The position numbers and the translations under genes are program-made. Of a stretch of DNA of 64,000 nucleotides, positions 8,696-16,910 are shown one piece after another. The stretch lies in the NCBI RefSeq assembly GCF_014698935.1, contig NZ_JACVMN010000002.1, positions 744,001 to 808,000 of the forward strand. Reading direction: 5' to 3'. This DNA comes from Flagellimonas sp. S3867 (GTDB lineage Bacteria > Bacteroidota > Bacteroidia > Flavobacteriales > Flavobacteriaceae). Every line of letters begins with the position of its first letter. Positions within the stretch are counted from its first letter, which is position 1. The notes beneath the pieces were generated by a model. That model ran no database searches and was not told where the DNA came from. It saw only the letters and a list, made by a program, of their open reading frames with translations.

Positions 8696-11047
8696 CTAGT
8701 TTATTCTCTTTTTTTCCTCGTCGGCACTTGTTCGACCGCGTTTTGATTTCTTTTTATTTGCTCCAAAACCTTTGGTATAGGTTAAAGCCATAATTCTAGA
8801 TTCAGGGAAGTATGTTTCCAATGTGTTGATATTTGGATTTGAATGGAGGGTTTTTATTTTCCAATTATCGGAAGCAAATACATTGCTAAAAGACAGATTT
8901 AGGGTGCCAGAATTTTTTTTCAATTTGTGTTGAATCCCAAGGTTAAATGCTCCTCTAGCTCCAAAAGTGCTTATTCCAAATAATGAAGAAGACTGGTAGT
9001 ACCCGCTAAGTTCTAACCGTGTATTTGGATTTATCGAAAACTGTTGGGAAGAAGTTAGTTTGTACATGCCTTTGTTTCTTTTAAATTCAGAATCAAGGAA
9101 CAGCGTTTCCAAAGTCTCATATTGGTAATTGAAAAGGGTTTCACTTTGCCACCAAGGAGCAACACTAAACGGAACATTGAAGGAAAGGCTAAGGATGTTT
9201 CTTTTGTCAATATTTTCTGCTTTGAAAATGTATTGCTCCCCATTTTCTGAAAGTCTAGGTTGAAATTCAATTATGGCACCTTCCTCAATGATGAATTCCA
9301 AGGTTATATACTTTCCAACCCAGCCCCATTCCACACCAATTTTATGAATTAGGGAAGGTTGCAAATTGGCATTTCCAGAATAGAGCGCATCTGGGCCCAA
9401 GAACAAGATAAATGGGGCTAAATTATTGAAGCTAGGACGATTGATGCGTTTGCTGTAATTTAATCTTAGATTATGTCTGTCAGTAATCTGTTGGGCAATG
9501 CTGAGGTTTGGAAATAAATTGCCATACTTTCTACGGATGAAACTTTCATTTTCTTCCTCAGTTAATTCATTGCTAGTATGTTCAAAGCGAAATCCAGTGG
9601 CCAATCTTGTTTTATCACCCAATTGAAATTGAAATGAAGAGTAGAGGGCATTTACCCTTTCTTCCATTTGGGTTACACTTGAAAGCCCATTATCTGAACT
9701 TACCTCTACAGTGTTTTTAAACTTTGATTTACTTTTTTTGGCGCCAAATTCGATGTCAACATTTTTGGAAAGGGCCCAGGAATAATCCAAACTAAAAATA
9801 TTGAAAGTGATAGGGGTCTTTTTTTTGATTTCAGTAAAACCAGACGCAATTTTATAAGAACTTGGGTTGTTGTCATGGTAATACAAATGATCATAATCGA
9901 AGATTAGCTTATGATCATCTCCTAAGGATTGTTGTATACGAAAGTTACCTCCTATGTGATTCCAGTGATTAATTTCATTTGTTTCAATGTCCAATGACTC
10001 CAATTCATCTGCACCGTTGCTATTGATTACTTTGTCAAAAGCGATCATATCCCACTTTGAGCTATAACCGCTCAGAGCTACTCCCACATCAGTATTTTTT
10101 AATATACCATAATCCAATCCCAATGAGTAGTTATGTGAAATAGTTGTCGGTTTGCGAAGACTGGTGGTGTATACTTTTTTACGGACTGCCAAGTTGTTGA
10201 ATTCGCTTTGCAAGCCCCATTCCTCAGGAGAGCGGTTTCTATTAAATGAATAACTTCCAGACCAGTCAATTTTGCCTTTTTGGGAGTGGAAATTGGCTGA
10301 CACGCCTGTTTTTTCTCCTTTACCATAACCGCCCATAAAGGAGAAAGTCCCTCCCGTACCAACAGTGTTTTTGGATTTGGTCATAATGTTTATCATACCA
10401 CCAGAACCATTGGCCTCATATTTAGCGGGCGGATTATTGAAAACCTCCAAATGTTTAATTTCCGAAGCTGGCATACTTTTCAAAAGACTCAGTAAAGCAG
10501 GTCCGTCTACCCGACTGAGTTTTCCGTTGACCATAATGGCTACTTGGCCCCTTCCATTCAAAGAAAGGGTATTGCTCTGCTGACTAACAGACACTCCGGC
10601 GGTATTGGTCAAAAGCTCAAGTGTGGATCTCCCGGAGCTGGTTATTTGTTGTTCTACATTAATGATCAAACTATTGGTTCTTCTTTCGTACAGTTTTTTT
10701 CTGCCTACCAATTCCACCCCGTCAAGAACAATGGATTCAGTTTGTAATTGCAAAACACCAAAATCCAAACGGTCTCCTTTGTAGATGAATTGCTGGTCAA
10801 AATCTTGATACCCGATAGCAGCAATTTTTAGATGGTAGGAGCCGGCCGTCAGGTTATCGATAACAAAACTTCCCAATGAATCTGTAATGGTTCCAACAAC
10901 AAATGTGTCAGCTTGTAAAATCATTATATGTACCAAGGGAACCGGGTTGTTCAGACTATCTTTGACCTGCCCTTTGATAGTATTGTTTTGTGCAATTGCC
11001 AATAACGGACAACAACATAGGAATACTACCCATGCTTTTTTTCTCAT
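8696..11047 (-). CDS. TonB-dependent-receptor-like outer-membrane beta-barrel protein
   Basis: 783 residues from the ATG at 11047, where a clean signal peptide begins (MRKKAWVVFLCCCPLLAIAQ); the longer frame to 11140 adds 31 unsupported residues. Domain order: signal peptide, carboxypeptidase-regulatory-like domain (residues ~22-110, IKGQVKDSLNNPVPLVHI), plug domain (~115-225, with NTAGVSVSQ and NNPPAKYEANGSGGMINI), then a long barrel of the OMP_b-brl_3 type found in Bacteroidota. These proteins sit in the outer membrane. Many act as receptors, but the substrate is unknown and no SusD partner is next to it. The C-terminus is unusually basic (KKKSKRGR...). Confidence 0.9.
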   Translation of the reverse strand: MRKKAWVVFLCCCPLLAIAQNNTIKGQVKDSLNNPVPLVHIMILQADTFVVGTITDSLGSFVIDNLTAGSYHLKIAAIGYQDFDQQFIYKGDRLDFGVLQLQTESIVLDGVELVGRKKLYERRTNSLIINVEQQITSSGRSTLELLTNTAGVSVSQQSNTLSLNGRGQVAIMVNGKLSRVDGPALLSLLKSMPASEIKHLEVFNNPPAKYEANGSGGMINIMTKSKNTVGTGGTFSFMGGYGKGEKTGVSANFHSQKGKIDWSGSYSFNRNRSPEEWGLQSEFNNLAVRKKVYTTSLRKPTTISHNYSLGLDYGILKNTDVGVALSGYSSKWDMIAFDKVINSNGADELESLDIETNEINHWNHIGGNFRIQQSLGDDHKLIFDYDHLYYHDNNPSSYKIASGFTEIKKKTPITFNIFSLDYSWALSKNVDIEFGAKKSKSKFKNTVEVSSDNGLSSVTQMEERVNALYSSFQFQLGDKTRLATGFRFEHTSNELTEEENESFIRRKYGNLFPNLSIAQQITDRHNLRLNYSKRINRPSFNNLAPFILFLGPDALYSGNANLQPSLIHKIGVEWGWVGKYITLEFIIEEGAIIEFQPRLSENGEQYIFKAENIDKRNILSLSFNVPFSVAPWWQSETLFNYQYETLETLFLDSEFKRNKGMYKLTSSQQFSINPNTRLELSGYYQSSSLFGISTFGARGAFNLGIQHKLKKNSGTLNLSFSNVFASDNWKIKTLHSNPNINTLETYFPESRIMALTYTKGFGANKKKSKRGRTSADEEKKRIN

Positions 11048-11178
11048 GATTAAAATTGATGGATTAATAGTGTCGCTTATGGCGGTGGTGATAAAAAAGT
11101 GCCCATGTACTTTGAATAGTAATGGGCACCTAACCAACACTACTTAGTAACTAAAAATTAGAATTACTACACTAGGCT

Positions 11179-11736
11179 CTAATAAGATTGTAAGTTGATA
11201 ATGAAATTGCAATTGAAGGAAACGATACCTTGTTCAAAATTTGAAAGACTTACTTCGCCATCCAGAGCAACCGTGCCTTCTTGGCCTTCAAATTCAAAAG
11301 CGGCGGCGATGATATTGTTCTCTGTTGGGAAAAATTCGGTTTTAAAGTTCAAGGCTTCAGCTGGAGGTTTCAACGTTTGAGTGACTTGATTTTCAGCCTG
11401 AATGGTTCCACGGCCATTAATATTAATTGTGGTTATCACTCTAGAAACAATAATACCAGCACTGTCGGTAACATTATCTACTACGCAGTCTTGTAATGTT
11501 CCAATTACGTTTCCTGTTTCTGGATCTATAAGATCCATTAAAAAACAATTGGGCTCCAAGGTTTCTCCTGTCTTGGGGTGTACTATGGTCTTGGATTGCG
11601 CTACCGCAGTTCCTCGGCCGATAACTTTTATCTGAGTTTGCTTAGGTTCTGGAGAATCTTTATTATAATCGTCGTTGCTACAGGCAAGAATTAAAAATGA
11701 ACAGCATGCTAAAAAAATATACTTGACAACCTTCAT
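11179..11736 (-). CDS. Hypothetical lipoprotein
   Basis: 185 residues with a clear lipoprotein signal peptide (FLACCSFLILACSND), placing it on the inner or outer membrane facing the periplasm or exterior. The mature part is rich in beta-strand-like alternation (ITTININGRGTIQAENQ, EGTVALDGEVSLSNF). It ends in an aromatic/hydrophobic strand, so a small beta-barrel fold is plausible. I do not recognise the family. It lies upstream of the outer-membrane barrel gene, on the same strand with a 131-bp gap, and the two could form an outer-membrane pair. Confidence 0.7.
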   Translation of the reverse strand: MKVVKYIFLACCSFLILACSNDDYNKDSPEPKQTQIKVIGRGTAVAQSKTIVHPKTGETLEPNCFLMDLIDPETGNVIGTLQDCVVDNVTDSAGIIVSRVITTININGRGTIQAENQVTQTLKPPAEALNFKTEFFPTENNIIAAAFEFEGQEGTVALDGEVSLSNFEQGIVSFNCNFIINLQSY

Positions 11737-11778
11737 GACATTGAAATTTTGTTTTGATGAAATCTGTATTAATATTAT

Positions 11779-12756
11779 TTATTTACCCAAGTAGGATGGG
11801 TTGTTATATTGAAGCTCATAAAAAAAATGAACAATTGTTTCTGGAATATTGATGTGCTTTTCTATACTACCACCAATTTGTGGCCATTTTTCAGCGTTTG
11901 GATTGGGAAAGTGATAACCACCTTTAACAAGTTTCAAAAGTGAAACCCTTTGGTTCTTTTCCGAAGAAGAATAATCATATCGGATTGCATGGGAATTGGA
12001 TTTTTCAATGGAAGAAATTGTAGGTTTTGGCATCCTTCCATTATGCTCAAGAAGTTTTGTCCAGTGGTTCAATGTTTCATTTGTGGGTTTCACTTTTTCC
12101 ATTGTAATCCCATCCAATAAGGCAAGCGTTCCATTGTTATTTGGGCTTATGGTGTCCGCCACATCGTTTATCATCATAATGGAAACCGGCTTGCTTATTG
12201 GGGTATAGTTATTCTTTGAGTTTGCTGAAAAAGTTGCTCCAATTACCGCAAGTCCTTTAAAAACATCTGGAGTTTCCCCTGCTAATTTGTAGCACATATT
12301 TCCACCATTGAAATAGCCAACAGCAAAGACATTTTTACGGTCAATATGGTATCTTCTTTCCATTCTTTGAACAATGGATTTAACAAAACCCACATCATCT
12401 ACACCCTTATTTTTTGCTTCAATTGATGTCACTTTTCGACAATCGCTCCAGACGTTTTTATATCCTTGAGGGTAGACAACAATGCTGCCGGCTGTTTTAT
12501 CTGCCAGCCTATTAAACTCAAAACCAGTAATCTCTTGAATGGCCTTTGTGTTCATATTGTCGTCGTGGAAAACAAAAATCAATCTGGAATTATTAGAAGG
12601 GAATTGAGGAACATGAAATTCAAAAACCCTCCAAATACCATCAATCATAACGGAATCCTGAATCGCATTTTTTTCATGGTCCCGTTGTGCGCTTATGGTT
12701 GACATGCACAACACTATAGAAAGTACTGGATTGATAAGTTTTTTTATACGTTTCAT
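11779..12756 (-). CDS. PHB-depolymerase/feruloyl-esterase-like protein without the catalytic serine
   Basis: 325 residues with a signal peptide (…SIVLCMSTISAQ). The alpha/beta-hydrolase frame of the LpqC/PHB depolymerase family is recognisable: GSIVVYPQGYKNVW, VDDVGFVKSIVQRM, RKNVFAVGYFNGGNMCYKLA and KGGYHFPNP. The nucleophile elbow, normally G-x-S-x-G (GLSNGG), reads Gly147-Tyr-Phe149-Asn-Gly, so the serine is phenylalanine. The oxyanion-hole stretch, usually HGGGG, reads HDDN (64-67). An Asp (DVADTI) and the final His are retained. The frame is intact, so this looks like a preserved pseudo-enzyme rather than a decayed gene. Ancestral function: esterase on polymeric or phenolic esters. Confidence 0.8.
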   Translation of the reverse strand: MKRIKKLINPVLSIVLCMSTISAQRDHEKNAIQDSVMIDGIWRVFEFHVPQFPSNNSRLIFVFHDDNMNTKAIQEITGFEFNRLADKTAGSIVVYPQGYKNVWSDCRKVTSIEAKNKGVDDVGFVKSIVQRMERRYHIDRKNVFAVGYFNGGNMCYKLAGETPDVFKGLAVIGATFSANSKNNYTPISKPVSIMMINDVADTISPNNNGTLALLDGITMEKVKPTNETLNHWTKLLEHNGRMPKPTISSIEKSNSHAIRYDYSSSEKNQRVSLLKLVKGGYHFPNPNAEKWPQIGGSIEKHINIPETIVHFFYELQYNNPSYLGK

Positions 12757-12880
12757 GACGCTATTGTTTTTATTGATGGGAAATTTGCAGTTCTTGTTTT
12801 GTCTTCAGTGTATTTGGATATGGTTTGAGGTTTTCTCTTTTGGATATTGCCCCAACCGAACCATATTATTTTCAAATTTT

Positions 12881-13660
12881 TCATGAACTTTTCTTTGAGG
12901 TTACATCCTTAAACCGAAGCATTTCAAATACCCGATTGGATGCTCCCAGGTAATATCCCGTTTCATGCTCGTAGTTTTTTGGATTTTTAAAAGTGCCAAA
13001 CAACATATCTATGACGGGTAAATCGGTATAATTGTATTTGTGGATTCCCCTAGCGTGGTGAAGGTTATGACTCTCAGGACGTTGAATTATGAAACCAATC
13101 CAGTGTGGAGTATTAATGTTTGAATGTTGAAAAACACCAAAGAAAGTGAGCGATAAAACAATTATAGTAATCGCCTGCGGAGCCAATCCCATAATAAGCG
13201 CGAAGCTGACAGACCCCACAAGGGAAAGTCCTATCATATCATTAATGCTGAGCATAAAGGCACTGGGCACATCCAATCGTTCAGCGCTATGATGTATTTG
13301 ATGCGAAACCCTGAACAAGAAATCTGATTTGTGCATGCTAATGTGCCAGCCGTATTGAACCAGTTCGAAAAGGAATATCCCCAGAACAACCTGAACAAAC
13401 ACATTTAACGAGCTCAAGTCGATCAGTTGGTAGGATGCAAAAAAACCATCCCATAACAAAGGGAAATATGTGGTAAGAAGCATGTAGGCCAAAAAGAAAA
13501 TCAAGCCTCTTAACTTCCAAAACTTAACCTTAGGGAGTTGCCGAGCCGGAAACATAAACTCCCATAGGAACAGTCCGCCAAAAATGGCATAAACAATGAG
13601 CGAAATAGGATCTAGTAGTATTTCTAGCGGGGTTGGTAATTGTGAGAATATTTCTTCCAT
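12881..13660 (-). CDS. Sterol desaturase/fatty-acid hydroxylase family protein
   Basis: 259 residues, integral membrane, with hydrophobic segments near residues 15-35, 52-70, 88-105, 130-175. The di-iron histidine boxes are complete: HISMH (106-110), HQIHH (120-124), His179, and HNLHH (198-202). This arrangement marks the FA_hydroxylase superfamily, which hydroxylates or desaturates lipids, sterols or carotenoids using O2. Bacteroidota often carry several such genes; the lipid substrate here is unknown. It is read leftward, downstream of a Crp/Fnr regulator gene with a 76-bp gap, which may control it. Confidence 0.9.
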   Translation of the reverse strand: MEEIFSQLPTPLEILLDPISLIVYAIFGGLFLWEFMFPARQLPKVKFWKLRGLIFFLAYMLLTTYFPLLWDGFFASYQLIDLSSLNVFVQVVLGIFLFELVQYGWHISMHKSDFLFRVSHQIHHSAERLDVPSAFMLSINDMIGLSLVGSVSFALIMGLAPQAITIIVLSLTFFGVFQHSNINTPHWIGFIIQRPESHNLHHARGIHKYNYTDLPVIDMLFGTFKNPKNYEHETGYYLGASNRVFEMLRFKDVTSKKSS

Positions 13661-13736
13661 GATCTTTAGTTTAAAAATTCGACCACAAATGTATATGTGG
13701 TAAAAGGCTTAAACTAAAAAATGGACTTGACCTATG

Positions 13737-14300
13737 TTAGGAATTCAATTTCTTCCTAATTCTACTGAGACTTTCAGGGTGTATGCCCAAGTATTTTGCG
13801 ACTTTATTAACAGGGATAAAGGAAATATAATCGGAATGTGTTCGGAACATTTCGGCATATCTTTCCTCAGCAGTCTTTGTTAAAAGGTCCTTTTCCCTAT
13901 TAGATTTTCTTATATAACCATGTTGGGTTGAAATTCTCCCAAATTTGTTCGCCTCAAGAGAAAACTCATAGGCAGGGAAAAGATCTTCACGCTTTAAGAC
14001 TTCGATTTCACAATCCATCAAAGTTGTTATTTGAACATCGGTTGGAAGTTGATCTAAAAAAGAAGTGTACCCACAGAACAATTCGGTCTCAAAAAAAAAG
14101 TCTATGATCTTCTCTGTCATATAACTTTTAATGGTCATCTCAACAATGCCCTTGTTCATAAAGTACAGAGAATCTTCAACTTGCCCATACGCGGTTAAAC
14201 AAGTTCCTTTTTCGACCGTTATAGATTCCAAGGGAAAAGGTAAATCGTCATAGGTAAACGAAGTATTTAAAACAGTGTTGTAAAAATCAATAAATAGCAT
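13737..14300 (-). CDS. Crp/Fnr-family transcriptional regulator
   Basis: 187 residues. The N-terminal cyclic-nucleotide-binding-like barrel (residues ~10-120) includes ITVEKGTCLTAYGQVEDSLYFMNKGIVE. The C-terminus carries KVAKYLGIHPESLSRIRKK, the winged-helix recognition region typical of the short Bacteroidota Crp-like group. The cNMP-binding residues are not clearly conserved, so the signal may not be cAMP. The downstream hydroxylase gene on the same strand is the likely partner or target. Confidence 0.9.
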   Translation of the reverse strand: MLFIDFYNTVLNTSFTYDDLPFPLESITVEKGTCLTAYGQVEDSLYFMNKGIVEMTIKSYMTEKIIDFFFETELFCGYTSFLDQLPTDVQITTLMDCEIEVLKREDLFPAYEFSLEANKFGRISTQHGYIRKSNREKDLLTKTAEERYAEMFRTHSDYISFIPVNKVAKYLGIHPESLSRIRKKLNS

Positions 14301-14365
14301 TTTATCCTGTCCTTGAAAACAGCAATTAAATTACTGCTTTTTTTTGTTGTGGATTGTTGATTGAC

Positions 14366-14396
14366 AAAAAAACACCTTACTCTTAAGAGTAAGGTG
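14366..14396 (-). terminator. Rho-independent terminator of the YHS gene
   Basis: A perfect 24-bp palindrome (14373-14396; half CACCTTACTCTT) with seven A residues on the plus strand at 14366-14372, that is, a T run after the hairpin on the minus strand. It lies 30 bp beyond the YHS gene stop. Confidence 0.88.
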
Positions 14397-14425
14397 CACA
14401 TCCAACAAACAAAAGCAATGGAAGG

Positions 14426-14890
14426 TTATTTTTGACCTTTCCAGTTTTGATCTGCTTTGGCAATCATTTCCTTTTCATTGCTGTTCCAAGGTACAATGGT
14501 ATTAAAGGGCTTGCCTTCATAATAATCGTTAAAAAACAGGTATAGTTTGCCGTCCCTCAGTTTAAAGGTATTGGGGTCAGCTGGTACTTTTGCACCTTTC
14601 ATGGCCATGGCAAAAGCACAATACCCGCCATATACGGGTTGAAACATTTTTGGATTGGACTTAAAAGCCGAGGCGTTCTCGGCAGAACTGAAATAATATG
14701 TTGCCCCATCTTTTTTAACGGCATTCGCGTTGTTGCCCCTGACAGCTTGGTGCTGTTTAAAATAAGCCACAACATCATAACCATTTAAGGCCACATCCTC
14801 GGCATTTGTTGCCACCTTATTTTGAGAATAGGATGAACCGACCACGAAAACAAATATTGCGATTGATAAAATTGATCTTGAGATTTTCAT
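14426..14890 (-). CDS. Exported YHS-domain protein
   Basis: 154 residues with a signal peptide (MKISRSILSIAIFVFVVGSSYSQ). The domain begins with LNGYDVVAYF, includes ATYYFSSAENASAFKSNP and PVYGGYCAFAMAMKG, and matches the YHS family seen in small exported proteins; YHS domains are thought to bind metals such as copper. It is divergent from an AraC-family regulator gene across a 131-bp intergenic region, the usual layout for a regulator and its target. A strong terminator ends it as a single-gene transcript. Confidence 0.9.
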   Translation of the reverse strand: MKISRSILSIAIFVFVVGSSYSQNKVATNAEDVALNGYDVVAYFKQHQAVRGNNANAVKKDGATYYFSSAENASAFKSNPKMFQPVYGGYCAFAMAMKGAKVPADPNTFKLRDGKLYLFFNDYYEGKPFNTIVPWNSNEKEMIAKADQNWKGQK

Positions 14891-14973
14891 TATAAATTAT
14901 TTTAGGTTTACAATGTAAAATTCAATCAAATAAAAGGTTGAAATGAAGCTAAAAATCCTTTTTTATTGACCAT

Positions 14974-15022
14974 TAGTACAAAATTTCTAATATTAAGTTG
15001 ATAAGAATGTAACTTTGTACTA
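14974..15022 (+). promoter_or_regulatory. Inverted repeat overlapping a -7 box upstream of the AraC gene
   Basis: TAGTACAAA (14974-14982) and TTTGTACTA (15014-15022) form a perfect 9-bp inverted repeat with 31 bp between. The right arm overlaps TAACTTTG (15010-15017), a match to the TAnnTTTG -7 box, and runs into the ATG at 15022. If that box is used, the transcript is nearly leaderless. The arrangement would suit an operator for the AraC protein or for the divergent YHS gene. Confidence 0.45.
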
Positions 15023-15954
15023 TGAAAGATGTTATTGCAGACATACTCGAAACTGTTAGATTCAAATCAGCGGTATATTTTAAACATGGCTTTTGTGGTA
15101 ATTGGGGAATGAATGTAGAAGCTGGGAATTTTGCCCAATTTCATTTCGTGTCCGGAGGCAATTGTACTTTGAAAGTAAACAAAGAACACCATACATTGTC
15201 CAGGGGTGACTTGGTCATATTTCCTAATGGAACCCACCATCAAATTAAGTCAGATAAAAAAGCAGTTTGCTATCCGGGCAAAGAGGTAGTAACAGGCATT
15301 TTGAATGACAACAGTCCCTTTATCGAAGGAGAGGCAAACACTAATTTGGTTTGTGGGCATTATGAACTGGATCGGGATGTAAGCCATTTTCTTTTGGAGG
15401 ATTTACCCGAATGTATCGTTATCAAAAGTGAGGAATATGGTCGGTTTGATATGATCAACGCTATTCTTGACTTGATGATAGTAGAGTTGTCTGAAAAAAA
15501 GTTGGGTCACGAGGTTGTGACACTTCGGTTTGCCGAAATTCTCTTTATTTCAATCCTGAGACATTATTACCTCAAGAAGGCAACGTCCTCGATGAATTTG
15601 TTCAAGGACCAAGCAATTTACAGAGCGATAAACTATATCCATAACAACATTCAAGAAGCATTGACCATTGAAAAATTATGCCTCCATTCAGGAATTTCCC
15701 GTACACTTTTTATCGAAAGGTTTAAGAATTCAGTCGGCAACACTCCTTTAGGATATATCAAATCATGGCGTATGACAAAAGCAAAACAATTACTCAAATA
15801 TTCCGATTTTACACTTAACGACATAGGCGAGCAAGTTGGTTATGGCTCCACGTCGGCATTTAATAGAGTTTTTAAACAGACGTTCAACATCTCACCTAAA
15901 AAGTTCAAGAACTCGGTTGCTGCAGAGCAACCTAACACAATGGTTGATTTCTAA
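15022..15954 (+). CDS. AraC-family transcriptional regulator with N-terminal cupin
   Basis: 310 residues. The N-terminal ~200 residues resemble the Cupin_6/AraC_binding sensor (FVSGGNCTLKV, LSRGDLVIFPNGTHHQI). The C-terminal ~100 residues are the AraC DNA-binding domain (LTIEKLCLHSGISRTLFIERFK, LNDIGEQVGYGSTSAFNRVFKQ, ISPKKFK). It is transcribed divergently from the YHS gene and the spacer carries an inverted repeat, suggesting autoregulation and control of the YHS protein. The inducer is unknown. Similar regulators often sense small organic or oxidant signals, but nothing here identifies one. Confidence 0.9.
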   Translation: MKDVIADILETVRFKSAVYFKHGFCGNWGMNVEAGNFAQFHFVSGGNCTLKVNKEHHTLSRGDLVIFPNGTHHQIKSDKKAVCYPGKEVVTGILNDNSPFIEGEANTNLVCGHYELDRDVSHFLLEDLPECIVIKSEEYGRFDMINAILDLMIVELSEKKLGHEVVTLRFAEILFISILRHYYLKKATSSMNLFKDQAIYRAINYIHNNIQEALTIEKLCLHSGISRTLFIERFKNSVGNTPLGYIKSWRMTKAKQLLKYSDFTLNDIGEQVGYGSTSAFNRVFKQTFNISPKKFKNSVAAEQPNTMVDF

Positions 15955-15980
15955 AAATCAGACCAAAAGTGAACCTTCCT

Positions 15981-16472
15981 TTAATAGTATAACCCTTTTT
16001 GAAGAATGGACGTAATGGCTTTTTTTTCATGCGCCAGTAAAATGGCATATTCATCTTCATCCAATTTGCAGGGAACACCAATAAACATCATAGTATACCC
16101 CTTCAGTACTTCATTGAAAATCATTTTCACCCTCTCCAAATGGTAGCCTGAAGTAATTATGGTAAGCGAAAGATTATCTTCGAGTTTGGATAATATGTTT
16201 TTGGCTTTAACGGCATCATCAACCGTGTTTTTTGACAAAGCAAATTCTAAAAAAGCACTTTCTGGCAACCCTTTTTGTGTTAAATATGCTTTAGCGTAAT
16301 GGGCATGTGAATGTTCAGTTGTATTAAAATGAGGGCCCCATCCACCGGTACAAAGCACCAAACTTTCCTTTTTAAACAAATCGAGGCAGCAATCAAGTCG
16401 GCTTGTAGAGATTGAACTCAGTTCTCCGGAAGTAGTGTTTGGCGAACCCAAAACAATCAATACCTCTTTCAT
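15981..16472 (-). CDS. YdcF/DUF218 family protein
   Basis: 163 residues. The DUF218 hallmarks are present: a N-terminal VLIVLGS strand, the central LVLCTGGWGP, ESAFLEFALSKNTVDDAVKAK (the T/N-T-x-E-N-like region) and a late LTIITSGYHLERV. YdcF, SanA and ElyC proteins of this family are linked to envelope integrity or bind SAM; function is unsettled. There is no signal peptide or membrane segment, so it is probably cytoplasmic. It is convergent with the AraC gene and 30 bp downstream of the DoxX-like gene on the same strand. Confidence 0.85.
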   Translation of the reverse strand: MKEVLIVLGSPNTTSGELSSISTSRLDCCLDLFKKESLVLCTGGWGPHFNTTEHSHAHYAKAYLTQKGLPESAFLEFALSKNTVDDAVKAKNILSKLEDNLSLTIITSGYHLERVKMIFNEVLKGYTMMFIGVPCKLDEDEYAILLAHEKKAITSILQKGLYY

Positions 16473-16502
16473 AGTTTTAGTCTGGCAATGTTTTTTAGGT
16501 TG

Positions 16503-16898
16503 TCACTGTAGTAGATAAATAAGGAAAATGGTCGGAATAAAATAAACCACAATGGTTTTTGCACCTTCGTAATCCTTGGCGACCCGTTGCCCCAAAAGCA
16601 AGAACAACAATGTAATTGCAGAAAGTAATGCGCCACAAAAGGCCATATCGCTTTCTCCAGAAGCAATAAATTGAAAAGCGCTAACTGCACATAAAATTCC
16701 CGAAACCATTTCTAGCAACAATACAATTCCCAATAACACGGGAACGGCGCCGTTGAAGATGCTTTTGGAAAAATGACCTTTGAGCCAGGTCACATTTCCT
16801 TTCCAATCCATGATTTTATCAATACCACTTTGCAACAAAGTTATGGTCAAAAAAAGGAGTAGGAGGATTTGGGTTGCATTTGAGAAGATGTGTTCCAT
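16503..16898 (-). CDS. DoxX-like membrane protein
   Basis: 131 residues with four predicted membrane helices (about residues 8-28, 48-70, 82-105, 112-130) and a short charged segment (DKIMDWKGNVTWLKGHF) typical of DoxX/DoxD-like proteins of Bacteroidota. Biochemical role unknown; relatives are linked to redox or thiosulfate metabolism. It lies between holB and the ydcF-like gene on the minus strand, with 12 bp to holB, so the three may be one transcript. Confidence 0.75.
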   Translation of the reverse strand: MEHIFSNATQILLLLFLTITLLQSGIDKIMDWKGNVTWLKGHFSKSIFNGAVPVLLGIVLLLEMVSGILCAVSAFQFIASGESDMAFCGALLSAITLLFLLLGQRVAKDYEGAKTIVVYFIPTIFLIYLLQ

Positions 16899-16910
16899 TG
16901 TTAATTGATT

